Assembly (NCBI GenBank): GCA_025506515.1
Contig: JACCIX010000677.1
Location: 1 to 64,000, forward strand
Source of the DNA: Flaveria trinervia
Lineage: Eukaryota > Streptophyta > Magnoliopsida > Asterales > Asteraceae
DNA length: 64,000 bases
Reading direction: 5' to 3'
The position numbers and the translations under genes are program-made. Positions 1 through 11,778 of this stretch are shown here, piece after piece. Numbering within the stretch: position 1 is the first letter of the stretch; each line of letters begins with the position of its first letter. The notes beneath the pieces were generated by a model. That model ran no database searches. It was not told where the DNA came from and worked only from the letters and a program-made list of their open reading frames with translations.

Positions 1-3000
1 CTCCTAAGACATCGTCTTGGATCAAATGTCCACCAAATGGCAGCAGGTATTGTATTCTATCCTTGAGCAACAACCACTGAATTTTTCAGAATAATATTTT
101 CAGAGCTCAAAGATATGGCTCTAAAACTAACTGCCACCGTTGGATACTCTATCCACGGTTCATAATGGCCATTATTATAGACCAGCTTAATGCTGAGGAC
201 TGTTGGCTTGGGAGTCCCTGCTACGGTGTTCTGCCAGAATCTCCCCGGCACAACTCTGACCGGACACTCAACTGGCTGCCAAGCTGCGAAAACCCACGCA
301 GCTGGAACCCACAGCCACCACCTCCAAATCCAATGTCCCCACCAAACCCACCAAAAAGAACCCAAAAAGGCTACTCAGGGAATTGAGTCCCCTGAGGATG
401 CTCCTGCACACAACAACGCAGGATATATCCACTAGTCCAACCCCCTAGTGGATACAATGACTCCTCCAGCCACAGCCGCTCAGGCTTCCTCTCAACAGGA
501 GCCTGCAGCAACCCAAGGGGCACCTACTTATCTGGGATCTTCCTCACTTGAGGAGATTGCCATGAAGAGCACCATCCACCCCAGGTGCACACTGCTTCTA
601 CCTTCTTACCCCAAACAACCGCCCCTCACAGCCCAACTTTAATAGTTGCTCAAGTGCTGACTCAATTGCACTCCTCACCCCCTCCCCAGAAACCACTTAT
701 TACTGGGAATACATCTACAATTGAGGGGGAGGAACACAGTGCACCTGAGAGCCACAGCACAGGGGTTTCCCAATTCTATCTCCTGGTGTAGACAAGGAGC
801 TTAGAAGATCTAGTGAGGCTGCCACCTCCTCTGACTCAGCACATGACCAGAGTGAGGCTGGTAACATTGCTAAGACCTCCCTAGAGGCAACAGCTGATGA
901 TGGACATTGTCCTGAGGCTGGAAGTCCCCAGTACCAAGCACAAGGGCACATGCCCAACTGGTCTACACCCAGCGCATGTAAATCCTGCTCTAAGCAGGAG
1001 GTCAGGTGATTCAGTATCAACTGATGATGACCTGAGCTTCTTCTTCGATGTAGTTGCTCAAAACACCATTCTAGAGGATGAGGTTAGCAGACTCAAAGAG
1101 CTGCTGGCCAGTTGTCTCAGGATGCAAGTCCATCTGCCACCATCATATACACCCACAGATGGCACCTTCCCTTGAAGGTCTCCCAAACACAGAGCCACCC
1201 CAAAATCAACCACCCGCCTCTGCTTCAGGCCCTACTTCTCAGGAACAGAACCTCCTGAGCAAATAGGTGCTATACTCCAAAATTCCCTCCCTCTCATCAC
1301 CCCCATAATCACTGATATAGTGATCAAAGCCCTTGATGAGAGGCTTTCCTCACATTACAGCCCCTAGTTGATGCTGCTGTCCACAAGACTCTTTCTGCTG
1401 CTGTACCAACCCCTTCCTCCAATGCAACCAAAAAGGGGGAGAGTACTGCAGTGAAAGATAGAAAGAGGAAGAGATCTGAGGAAGAGGAGAAACAAGAAAA
1501 GCAACCTCTGCTCACGTACAAGCGAAAGAGAAGTGCTGATGATCATACTGCTGAAGAAAAATCCTTGGAGGAGCTGGTCAAAGAAGCTGACACCACACAC
1601 AGCCGCTCCATGGATAAATAATTGACCAACTATTCAGGCAGGGGGTTTGACACAGCCACACTGGACAGTGAGATCAGAAGGTTAGAGGTACAAGAGATAC
1701 AAACCCGATGGGCAGGGTACGATGCTCTTGAGAAAGAGAGGTTGGAAATAATGATCCGATTTATTGCAAAATATTTGGGAAGATCATTAATGGAGATCCG
1801 CGCATGGTCCAGGGACAGCATTCTGGCTATAGCCACCAGAATCTGTCTGTCTGAGCAATTCAACAAAGGGATCTTGTGGAAGCCCTTGATGAGGCTGGGG
1901 CTGGCAAAGGTTAGAGATGGCTAAACTTACAAAAGCAAAATTAACTACAAGGATGCTAGATCAACCTTCCCTTCCACCCACTCAAACAGATCCTATCCCT
2001 CAAATCTCCCAACCAACCTCTAAGCCAAAATCCAAACATCCTCTCTCTTCAAAACCAATCCCTTCACCAACCCAACCATCATCCAGTGATGTACCCCGTA
2101 AAGGAGAAGGGTGCTGAGGATGAAAGAAGAAGTAAGAAGAGGATGAAGATATCTGCACTCTCTGCTGTTCTGAAGCTACCAAAGCCCCAGAGTCAATCCA
2201 TGATCACACCCGACTCTCAAAGGGAAATGGTCAGAGTCAAAATAGAAGAAGAAGAACAGCAGAAACAGCACGATGAGCAAATGTTGAAGATGGTTGACAA
2301 GGAATTTCCTCAGTCATCATCTATTCAAGCCATGAAAGGGCAAGCTCAAAGGCTACACTCTCAGACCACCTTTCAGTATCAGAGGGAGAGAGTGAGAGTA
2401 TGGCCAGACCCCAGGGTGAGTTCTAGAATCCATAAAAGAACTATCCCACACAGATACAACGCCAAGTACGAAAAACCATAGAATCTACCATCATGTTGGC
2501 CGTTGTAGTCTCACCTTGGGAAATCATTGATGAATTCAAGAAAGCTCACCAAGCAAAGAAGACACCTCAAGCCTTACTAGAAAACAAGATGATTAAGAAG
2601 GGGTTGTTATACAAAAACTTGAAGACATCCAAAAGAATGAGCTCCAGTTACTCTTGAGGCAACCATCCTGACGAATTTGTATACAGGGAGGTAACTACGG
2701 TGGAGCTGAAAAATGGCAGGACCATGAAGTACTTATCAGAGTACTATGGTCCAGAGTCTTCTTCGAAGGAGGAGCTGAAGAACTCTCTCAAGAGGAACAT
2801 TGTTCTCCTTGAGGCCTATGTTCGTGAGTCGTACAGACTCATTATGGGGAAGTGAATCTCATGAATGGGATAACAACTCTGTGTCCAGTTCCCCAAAACA
2901 GAGTTCCCATTCATACTCTGCCAAACAAATATTTGAGGTTCTTCCCAGGCCGGAGCGTACATGGTCATCTTCTCTACTGATCAAGAAGAAAAAGACCAAC

Positions 3001-3057
3001 ATTTTTGCCATCAATAAGTGGGAGTTTAAATAAGTTAGAGGTTTTGGCTGCATTGGT
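1..3057 (+). pseudogene. SIRE-1 3' ORF (env-like / additional ORF) remnant
   Basis: This is a decayed copy of the extra ORF that some Sirevirus-like copia elements carry between RNase H and the 3' LTR; its function is not established. A core readable near 78-165 has LNFSE, IFSELKDMA-like and YSIHGS-like pieces matching the better-preserved SIRE-2 copy (48215-48330). A Pro/Thr/Gln-rich linker follows. Charged C-terminal pieces lie at 1622-1924 (RRLEVQEIQTRWAGYD) and 2086-2481 (MVRVKIEEEEQQKQ, RVRVWPDPRVSSRIHKRTI). Reading frame changes many times, so no product is expected. A purine run in coding position near 1430 (aaaaagggggagag) looks like an internal polypurine tract. Confidence 0.75.
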
Positions 3058-3069
3058 TCAGGGGGAGTT
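3058..3069 (+). promoter_or_regulatory. Polypurine tract of SIRE-1
   Basis: ggttcagggggagtt lies immediately before the LTR start tgttgg, the expected place for the plus-strand primer of an LTR retrotransposon. The same tract precedes the SIRE-2 3' LTR. Confidence 0.7.
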
Positions 3070-3958
3070 TGTTGGACCAAAAGAACCAATGAGCCAAGAT
3101 CAGAAAATCTCTAAGTCCCACACGGTATCACAACAACTGCTGAAAGCCTCATCAGTAGTTTGACAAGTACTGAAGACTTCAACAGCTGAAGATCAGTGCT
3201 GAAGACCTTAACAGCTGAAGAACCAAAGTGCTGAAGTACAACAGCTGAAGAACACAAGTGCTGAAGCTGAAAGACCAAAGTACTGAAGTACACAGCTGAA
3301 GAGTTCACAAGTACTGAAGATCAACAACTGATGTACAAAGTCTGAGGACAAAGACTGAAGACATCAGCTGATGATATCTACTGAAGTCATCAGCTGATGA
3401 AACACCTGAAGGTCAAGTCTGAAGATCAAGTACTGAAGCCTCAGTAGTTTGTCACAACTGCTGAAGAGTACTTCTTCAGTAGTTGTGATATCAGTAGTTT
3501 TATGTTTTATGTTTCAGTAGTTTTGTAAAACGACTGAAGAGCTTGTTCTTCAGTCGTTGTAGTTTCAGTAGTTTTATATTTTGTACTTAACCTGCTGATA
3601 TGTTCTCAGTAGTTGTGAACATTTCAGTAGTTTGTTAAGATTTAGTTATTTCTGTATTATCTGCCAGTTGTCACTTTCCGTGATAACAGCAGTGACTGTT
3701 GCACTCTATATAAGGAGTGACAACCCATTGTAATCATTGAGCGATATGAGCAATTGAATGGAATGATTGATTGATTTGATTAGAAATATTTTACATCTAT
3801 AAACATTCCTAGAAATCAGAAATTCATATTCTCTCCCTATAACCGTATGCGATCTCAAGCTTACAAGTATCGATTGCTTGCTACATTTGTCTAATTCGTG
3901 TTTGTATTCCGCTGCTTTATATTCTGATACATCAAACTTGTGATCACTGATCCTGTCA
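3070..3958 (+). repeat. SIRE-1 3' LTR
   Basis: It runs from tgttggacc to cctgtca and aligns throughout with the SIRE-2 LTRs at 39671 and 51267. The U3 part is packed with gctgaag/actgaag and cagtagtt/aactactga words. A TATA-like ctatataagg lies near 3704. It is shorter than the SIRE-2 LTRs (889 versus 952 and 928 bp), partly through fewer copies of a ~30-bp internal repeat. Confidence 0.85.
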
Positions 3959-4385
3959 ATCTCCACTCCTTCGACAGAAATGACTTCTTTAACTCCTTGC
4001 GTGAGCCAAAAGCTGGTCCCTCATATCCATGCTCTGAAGGCCTGGAACACCTTGGAATCTTTCATGGGGACTTCATCTCCAGAACCCTCGTCTAGTCTAA
4101 GTATCCTAGAGACAGTCTCGGCAGTGATGGTCACTTTCTTTATTAATGACCTTAGCAGTAATCCTCTGTGATTTCCTCGAGTATCATACTCTGCAGATCG
4201 CCAGAACCCCTGATATAAAGATCATAAATGGTAGTCGTATGAGATATGGCATAGGCTATGGGTGATCTTTGTAGCCATGTGATACATCTCTGAATCCAAC
4301 AGCTTTTGGATGTGATCATGCAGAATAGCTGTAATATGTTCCGCCTTTGTCGAACTTCAAATTAGCTATGATATCCTGAAGAAGA
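3959..4385 (-). pseudogene. Element B 3' ORF remnant (N-terminal half)
   Basis: On the minus strand a frame-shifted reading contains FWRSAEYDTR followed by VTITAETVSRILRLDEG and DEVPMKDSKVFQAF. This matches the pattern of Sirevirus 3' ORFs (a FW..A segment, then a T.(S/T)E..(V/I)R..L..D motif) that I recall from Asteraceae genomes. On the minus strand it lies downstream of element B's RNase H and spacer, which is where this ORF should be. Its 3' side is cut by the SIRE-1 LTR end at 3958. Assignment to B is inferred from order and strand. Confidence 0.5.
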
Positions 4386-4445
4386 GATCAGATAAAATGA
4401 ATAAGAAATTAAGAGTTATGAAGATAAAATAATAATAATAATATA

Positions 4446-4715
4446 ATTTACTGACAATTTCGGCAGGCGAAAAACTAGTTTCGCTAACTGAAACATATCA
4501 GTTTCGCTGACAAAAAAATGTTTTGACCAGGTGAAATTATTAAAAATAGACGCGCTGCAGTTTCGGCAGCGAAAACTTAGTTTCGCTAACTAAAACATAT
4601 CAGTTTTGCTTCCCATAAAGATAGTTTCGACCAGGCGAAACTGTACAAACTTTTGTTCAAATCCAACGAAACTGAAAATAGATCAGCGAAACTGTTAGAT
4701 TCGCACGGACAACAT
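4446..4715 (-). repeat. tttcgc / gcgaaa word array, left half
   Basis: This AT-rich non-coding DNA contains about ten copies of gtttcgct, ggcgaaa, or one-mismatch forms, in both orientations. It ends at the insertion point of copia A and continues at 16736. The same words fill B's leader and LTR. Confidence 0.7.
4711..4715. repeat. Target-site duplication of copia A (left)
   Basis: aacat here versus agcat at 16736-16740, a 5-bp duplication with one mismatch flanking the A LTRs. Confidence 0.6.
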
Positions 4716-5634
4716 TTTTGGGTTTGTTAGAACATAAAACATAGTTTAACCATTTAAACATTGTGAAAACGCAGCAGAAACAACCTTTATAACATAGTTT
4801 ATAAACTGAAAATTTTGGTTTCAAATTGATATTATAAAGTAATAAACAAACCCAAGAACAAAGGACCTTTAATATGTGAATAAGACTAGCTATGTAAACA
4901 TAAAAACACACATTATGGATAGCCATAAAGAGGCTGCCATAAACTACCTTTCAGCAGCAAAAACAACAAAATGGATGAAGATATGCTCCAAGAAAACGAC
5001 CAAGGCACCAACAGGAGGTCCTCTCAAGCTTGTATACCCAAAGCCTTGTAGCAAACACCTTCTTGCTAGGGAGAAGAACACCAAAACACTTCTAAGACCC
5101 TCTAAACTGCTGCTGCTGGCCGAGTTTGAGAGGAGAGAAGGGATTACCTTTATGTGAAAAATGATGAATGCATGTATGGAGACTTGCACACCTTTCTAAT
5201 GTGTATTTTCAAGGCAAAGAAAAATCTTATTGGACCATTGGGAGGCTGATTTTCAGCCTTCTAGATGGGTTTTCCCTCCCAAACGTTTAATAAAAATAAC
5301 ACATTAGGAAGTCATGTACATCATTTAAATTAAACCTCTTTTAATTTAAATGACTCTCTTGTTTTATTATTTAATGTTACTTAAACCTATTTAAATAACA
5401 ATACAAATAATAAAATTCATCAACAAATTATCCTTATAATTTGTTCCACTACAAATGCAATTGTTTAGAAAACCTATTTTTCTAAATTTGGTGTGATTAT
5501 TTAATTGCATGATCATATCATCAATTAAATAATTGTTTGTGTTTGCAAAGCTTGATATAGGGTATAACTTACTTGGATCATAACGTACTAACCGTATCAA
5601 TGTTCTACGTGTCTTGGGCATATAGAATCCTACA
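4716..5634 (-). repeat. Copia A 3' LTR
   Basis: In plus orientation it runs from ttttgggtttgtta to atcctaca. The Q LTR at 63950 starts tgttgggtttctta, so the first base pair here is probably mutated from tg to tt. It aligns from 4846 onward with 15940-16735. On the minus strand it starts tgtaggattc. Confidence 0.8.
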
Positions 5635-6410
5635 ATCTCCCACTTACACAAGATTCATAGAAAATTGATGCAAGCAGTAAATACCGCCTAACAACGGTTT
5701 ACTACCCTTAATATGCATGACTTATAGCCATTCAATAACATCATCCCATTCAAGTATCCTACTTGAAATGATTTAGGAAAATTAATCATCTATCCTTTTG
5801 CTACAAATGTCATGTTAAATCCAAGGACACACAATGATCATTCCTTGTTCATTTAACTTATCAGGCCTTAGACATCTAACTCTCAACGAATAAGAGGAAC
5901 AAGTTCCATCTTGACTATATACGTTTCTCACAAACACCTCGTGTTATGCCTGAACATAGCCTTACGTACTGTCCATTATTTCAGGGCAGTGAAAAACTAG
6001 CTCAAGGTATAACACTTGGTGAATATCAAAACCCAATATGTATCTCAGGTCTAAGGATACCAAATGATATTCGCCTTTACTCAAATTTACTTATGATCAA
6101 TCTGGAAGATTCCATGTTGTAAAATTTGAGATGCGGGTCAGTCCAATATTTGTATCCCACAAATATCTATAAACTTTGGTAGTAACCAACTGCTCTATAT
6201 TCATTCCTTATGAATATCCACCAATCCAAATTCATAATAATCTTACTCTCATATTTGTTCCCACAAGTATGAACGACTACGGACATTTAGAGTAAATATT
6301 TTACCCATGGATTAAACATGCTAAATTGGAACATTTATTGAAATATTATAACCATATAATTTTATTCAAGTAGTAAGGGAGTTACAAATATCCAAATACG
6401 AAATCACAGA
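5635..6410 (-). other. Copia A 3' untranslated region with polypurine tract
   Basis: This is non-coding sequence between the RNase H stop and the 3' LTR. On the minus strand it ends in aagtgggagat directly before the LTR start, a polypurine tract. I see no ORF or further repeat in it. Confidence 0.6.
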
Positions 6411-7217
6411 TCAAATCCAATCACTAGAATATCGAAGTCCCATGGCACAGGTATGACCTTCATGCTTTTCCTTTTCTAGGAGCTTCGTAAGAGGATCTAC
6501 AATATTTTGATCTGTGTGAACTTTGCCAATACATATCTTTCCTTTCTCAACTTCATCTCGTATGTAGTTGAACCTCCACTCAATGTGCCTAGTCTTTTGA
6601 CGAGCACGAGGTTTCTTGATTTGAGCAATCGCACCCTCGTTATCACAAAAGATCTCTAGGCTATCCTGAGTGGAAGGGACAACCCCTAGATCGGCAATGA
6701 ATTTCTTCAACCATGCAGCTTCTTGAGCTACCAATGAGGCGGCGACGTATTTAGATTCTATAGTTGATAAAGCTACCACATCTTGTTTAGAGCTCTTCCA
6801 AGAGACAGCTCCTCCATTCACAATGAAAATGTATCCAGATTGTGATCATGAATCATCACGATCAATTTGGAAACTCGCATCCGTGTAACCTTTTACAACG
6901 AGTTCCTCATCACTAGATCCATAGATTAGAAACATATCTTTAGTCCTCCTCAGGTACTTAAGTATGTTCTTAACAACCATCCAATGATTGCTTCCAGGAT
7001 TTTGCTGGTAACGGCTTATCATGCTTAAGGCGCATGAAACGTCCGGCCGAGTGCATATCATTGTATACATGATGGATCCAATAGCAGATGCGTATGGGAT
7101 TGCCTTCATTTTATCTTGCTCATCCTTTGAGCTTGGACATTGAGTCGTGCTCAATATTGTTCCTCTTTGAATAGGTACCGTACCTTTCTTAGTGTTCTCC
7201 ATCTTGAACCTTTTCAA
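6411..7217 (-). pseudogene. Copia A RNase H domain (end of pol)
   Basis: RNase H degrades the RNA strand of the replication intermediate. A single reading frame runs from MKRFKMENTKKGT to the C-terminus RYSSDWI. It has the copia signature AIGSIMYTMICTRPDV, a GYTDASF segment with the first catalytic Asp, LSTIESKYVA with the Glu, and FCDNEGAIA with a further Asp. One in-frame TGA at about 6846, directly after DDS, breaks it. A CGA to TGA change would explain it, as expected from deamination of methylated cytosine. The rest of the frame is open, so this domain is otherwise well preserved. Confidence 0.8.
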
Positions 7218-7790
7218 GATCTTATCAATGTATGCACTTGATTTAAACCAATCAACCGCCTTGATCTATCCCTATAGATCTTTATTCCCAGAATATAGGT
7301 GGCCTCAGCAAGATCCTTGATAGAAAAACAACTTCCAAGCCAGGTTTTTACACCTTCCAAGGTTGGAATGTCATTTCCAAATAGTAGTATGTCATCAACA
7401 TACAATACTAGGAGAGTGATGATGCTCCCACTAGCTTTCTTATATACACAACTTCATCAGCGTTCTTGATGAATCCAAATTTAAATACTTCTTCATCAAA
7501 ATGGTGATTCCAACTTCTCGATGCTTGTTTCAATCCATAGATTGATTTCTTTAACTTGCATACTTTGTTAGGATGTTTTGGATCGACAAAACCTTCAGGC
7601 TAAACCATATAGATATCTTCCTCAAGATATCCATTTAGGAAAGCCGTTTTGACATCCATTTGCCAATTCGCATAATCATAATGAGCAGCTTTGGCAAACA
7701 ATATCCTAATAGATTTTAGCATCGCAACAGGTGAGAAAGTTTCATCATAGTCAACCCCTTGAGTTTGATGAAACCCGTTGCTACAAGCTT
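7214..7790 (-). pseudogene. Copia A reverse transcriptase, frameshifted
   Basis: The RT core is recognisable as LYVDDILLFGND (the YVDD catalytic box) at about 7380-7405, followed by FSIKDLAEATYILGIKIYR. Upstream, 7716-7450 can be read only by switching frames and includes in-frame stops. The plus-strand text near 7600 corresponds to the usual Lys-rich RT finger segment. RT begins inside the preceding long ORF (GSKWVFKKKTDMQGNLDNYK). Several small indels separate the pieces, so no complete RT can be made. Confidence 0.75.
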
Positions 7791-9490
7791 TGCTTTATAA
7801 TTATCTAAGTTTCCCTGCATATCGGTTTTCTTTTTGAAAACCCACTTACTTCCAATTACTTTGGAGTTAAGAGGTGGTATAACCAAGTCCCATACTTGAT
7901 TGTCATACATGGATTGCATCTCAACGTTCATGGCTTCAAGCCATTTGTCACAATCCGAATTGGACAACACATCATGGTATGTGATTGGTTCATCAGAATC
8001 TATCACATAGCATCCATCAGTGAAAAATCCATATCTTTCAGGTGGATTACTAGTTCTACCAGATCTGCGAACGTTTTCTGTGTATTGATCAACTAGTTGA
8101 TCACTTTCAACATTCTCATGTTGAGTGCTAGTGTCAACCAAACGTGTATTGGGTTGCGGTTCTTGATCCTCTTCAAGATCCACAGTTCTACTACCAGTTC
8201 CTTCCATAAGGAACTTGGTTTCCAAGAACTCACCCTTAACAAACTCCTTTTGTTGTATTGGATCATAGAAATAATATCCCATAGAATCTCTTGGATATCC
8301 AATAAAGATACACTTAGTGGAACGACTTTCTAATTTGTTCGAGGTGGGAGTCTTCACATAAGCCTCACACCCCCACACCCTCAAATATGAAAATGATAGA
8401 ACCCTTCCATGCCATATTTCATAAGGTGTCCTTTCCACTTTCTTGGTTGGGGCCATATTCAAAATACGGGCTGCAGAGAGCAGGGCAAAACCCCAAAATG
8501 ATAGAGGTAATGAGCTTCTAGCCATCATAGATCGAACCATATCCAATAGAGTTCGATTTCTCCGCTCGAACATGCCATTATGTTGTGGTGTTCCCGGTGG
8601 AGATAGTTGTGAGACAATCCCACAACTTCTAAGATGGTCCTTAAAAGCATCATTCAGGTATTCACCTCCTCTATCGGTGTGGAGAATTTTAATTGACTTA
8701 TTGAGTTGATTTTGTACTTCATTTTGAAAGATCTTGAACATTTCAAAAGCTTCATCTTTGTGTCTTAACAAGTACACATACCCATATCGACTATAGTCGT
8801 TAGTAAAGGTAATGAAGTATCTTTCATTGTACCTTGTCACAGGCTTAAAAGGACCACATACATCCGAATGTATGATACCTAATAAATCCTTTGCACTTTT
8901 GGCTTTGCCTTTAAAAGGTGCCTTGGTCATTTTACCTTGTAAACAAGACTCACAAACATCAAATGAATCACATTCATTTGTTTTTAAAAGACCATTCTTT
9001 TGTAGTGTTTGTATTCTTTTCATGTTTATATGACCAAGACGGCAATGCCAAAGGTAACTGTCACTCAAATCTAATTTGAGTTTCGTGGTACTAGTTTGGT
9101 ACAACAAGCTATCATTCAATGTATTTTCATGAACCAATTCATAGATACCATTGATTGGAACAACTTTAAAGTAAAACATGTCATTCAAAGTAACATGGAT
9201 TTCATTTCCAATAAATGATAATACATATCCAAAATGTTTTAATAGGGCTACGGAAATTATGTTCCTAGTCAAACTTGGAGCATACAAAACATTGTCCAAA
9301 ATTACTTCCAAACCATTTGGAAGTTTCAAGAGGTAGTCACCACGGGCTTCTACTTGAACTTTAGCCCCATTACCCATGTAGAGGCTAACATCCCCTTTAT
9401 TGATGTTGCTACTTATTTTGAACCCCTGCAATAAATTGCAAATGTGAGTTCCACATCCGGTATCTAATACCCATGTGTTAGAGGTATTAA
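7716..9490 (-). CDS. Copia A protease-integrase-RT start (long open pol segment)
   Basis: A 571-codon frame, the longest in the window, opens inside the protease (upstream codons read LDTGCGTHIC, with the catalytic D-T-G) and carries the GAG-pre-integrase and integrase. The zinc site is WHCRLGHINMKRI...CESC. The DDE residues lie in IHSDVCGPF, HTDRGGEYL and FERRNRTLLD. An integrase C-terminal segment (YLRVWGCEAYVK) and the start of RT (YHDVLSNSDCDKWLEAM, WVFKKKTD) follow. The frame ends in a non-homologous tail where RT is frameshifted. It is not a full polyprotein, since gag is in another frame and RT is broken, but the integrase looks intact. Confidence 0.85.
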
Positions 9491-10118
9491 GTTTAAATTA
9501 ATATGGATCATGTATATAGTACCTGAGGTCTGCCCAGCATCCCACTTTGCTTTCAACTCTTGGAGATGGACAGGACAATTTCTTTCCCAATGTCCAATCT
9601 CCCCACACTTGAAGCATGGGTCATTAGAAGCAACCTTTTGCCTCTTCTCCTGTGCTTTGGGTGGCACCCTTGCCACCCTTTTCCCTTTTCCCATTACGGG
9701 TCCCTTACCCTTGGCAACTCTTGCCTTGGGTGCAGGATGAGGCCTTTTCTTGTTCCCACCATCATTAATGGTGAGAACGGGTAAAACCCTTTTACCCATG
9801 GCCGCCTTGGCCGTTTTGAGCATAGAGTGAAGCTCACCAATGCTTTTGTCCCAAGAATTCATGTTGTAGTTCAACACGAACGTCTCAAACTTTTTGGTAA
9901 GGCCATTGAGGATCAAATCCGTGGCCAATTCCTTTCAGACGGGACAATTTAGCCTTTCGAGGCGGTCAATGTGACTTTTCATCTTAAGTACATAAGATGA
10001 AACTGATTGGTTGTCATCCATACGAATTGCATGGAGCGCTCGAACCGTTTCGAAGCGCTCAACCCTTGCTTGCTGTTGGTACGTTTCCTTCAGTTGGGTT
10101 ATCATGTCATAAGCTCCG
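9464..10118 (-). CDS. Copia A gag (N-terminus lost)
   Basis: Gag packages the RNA into virus-like particles. The open part, 9928-9464, reads ATDLILNGLTKKFETFVLNY and then a basic linker. The CCHC zinc knuckle is CFKCGEIGHWERNC near 9590. The homologous frame continues to 10118, interrupted by a stop near 9930, and there gypsy Y1 begins. The frame ends a few codons before the protease, so gag and pol are offset by one frame. Copies of the same gag, also broken, occur at 33418-34157 and 61878-62420. Confidence 0.8.
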
Positions 10119-11739
10119 TGTAAGGCCCCGTTCCCGGGACGCTTACAGTTGGGTTCTCATCGCACATAAAACATATAAATTACATTTGTATTTCATAAAA
10201 TCACAGCGGAAAACTAAAACAATCTTTCATTTCCATGTAAATGCTTTTGCAAATTAATACAACATTCAATACGAAATAGTTTGTTCGCATTACAATGCAA
10301 AAACATCAATCAAAAGAATGTCATCCCAAAAGGAGCTGAGTAGCTTCACGGTGCCATCCTCAGCAATCATTTCTTGCCAACTGGAAAACATATAAAAAGT
10401 CAGCGTTGCTGAGTGAGCTCTAGTTTTATTATAAAACATACTTTACTTTCATGTAAAACCATTCGTTACTTTTACATGATCACACATCATACGTACGCAT
10501 AGATAATATCATTATTATCTTCTTCATTCATTCATTCGTTCATTCGTTCTATATAACTTTACTTGCGCATCGGGCATCAACCGTACCAATACCATGGGCT
10601 ACACCCCGGCTAGTCTTAGCTACCGGGCCGAAGTCAATAAATGAACAGCTAAACGTATGCCACGATACTAGGAGTAACCATCAGTCTTAGCTACTGGGCC
10701 GAAGTCAATAAATGAACAGCTAAACGTATGCCACAGTACTAGGGGTAAGCGGTAGAGGCACTACACGTTTGGTCAATCATAAAGAAGGACCCTGATATCC
10801 AATGTTTGCAAGACTTCTTTCATTCGTTCATTAATGAATGCATTCATCATCATGTTCCTCTTTCATTATCTTTCACTTTACGTTACATAATACTTCGTTC
10901 ATTCCTCATAATAAGTAAAGCCATAGGAAAGATATTATACATCATACTAAGGAACATTAACATGCATTCACATCACATCATACAGGGCAACATCATACAT
11001 ACATAACATGCAACATCATCATCTCTATGCCCTACATGCTTCTAAGGCCATATCTTCTATCTTACATGCTCTTACGGGAAACCTTTACATCAAGACTTAC
11101 ATCTACACTATTCCCCGAAAGCCAGAAGTCTAACTACATTTTCTTCGGGTGCAACAGCCTAATCATGCGTATGGACACCCTCCAGTCGCATGGCCTCCAT
11201 GTGACTGAACATCATGCGATTGAACTCAAGCGGATGAACATTTAGGCGGATGAACATTTAGGCGAATGGATGATTCGTGCGTATAAACCTCATGCGGATG
11301 GAACAAATCGAATGGGCACCTATGCGACTGATCTAATGCGAACGAACTCATGCGACAAAGCACTTATGCAACTGAACCCTCAATCGCATGACTCCCCATG
11401 CGATTGGACTCCCAGTCGTGCGAATGAAACCTTAGTCGTGCGATTGAATCCTCATGCGATTGCACAACGTTAAGGGCTTCGATTTCGCTTGCTACACAAC
11501 GAGTTTGGCCACCCGAATCACCTGAACCACTCTTTTCCTCTTATTCTTCTCCTTTCTCTCTTCTTCTCTCTATGAAGTCTGAAATGTGGGGTGTGTGGGG
11601 AGATTGGGCTGCCCTCTCCCTACTAATATCACCACATTTCCCAACTTTTATACGTTGGCGAGTTTGGTCCCTCGACTTTGAACTTTATTTCCTTTTCTTT
11701 CTTCACCGGCTTCAAAATAATAAATATTCGGGTGTTACA
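10119..11739 (-). repeat. Gypsy Y1 LTR, copy 1
   Basis: It runs tgtaaggccccg to gggtgttaca on the plus strand and is highly similar to copy 2 but about 350 bp shorter. The missing piece lies after 11466, at a gcacaac present on both sides in copy 2, so the deletion shows microhomology. It contains two near-identical blocks (gtcttagctac...ccgaagtcaataaatg) at 10612 and 10683, and a word array at 11157-11470. Confidence 0.85.
11157..11470. repeat. Array of atgcgactgaac-type words in the Y1 LTR
   Basis: About fifteen degenerate units, such as catgcgattgaac, cagtcgcatgg and cttagtcgtgcgattg, are spaced roughly 15-25 bp. The second Y1 LTR has the matching array at 13418-13750. The word cttagtcgtgcga also occurs in the copia-type LTR T at 30654. 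Confidence 0.75.
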
Positions 11740-11778
11740 AGTCCACCCCCCTTAAATAGGTTTCGTCCCCGAAACCTA

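Larger units (their letters stand above)
1..3958 (+). mobile_element. SIRE-1: 3' part of a Sirevirus-like Ty1/copia element
   Basis: The stretch is collinear with 48150-52194 of the complete element SIRE-2: remnant 3' ORF, polypurine tract, then an LTR starting tgttggacc. Only the 3' part lies in the window, so no left LTR or target duplication can be checked. It is more decayed than SIRE-2, with many small indels and substitutions. Its LTR end abuts the minus-strand 3' ORF remnant of element B, so SIRE-1 appears to have interrupted or truncated B. The family assignment follows SIRE-2. Confidence 0.85.

Noticed and set aside
57..365. Trp-rich minus-strand ORF
   Set aside because: Antisense to the Pro-rich SIRE-1 3' ORF; composition artefact.
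8443..9033. Plus-strand ORFs across copia A integrase
   Set aside because: Antisense shadows of the well-conserved minus-strand pol frame; no motifs.
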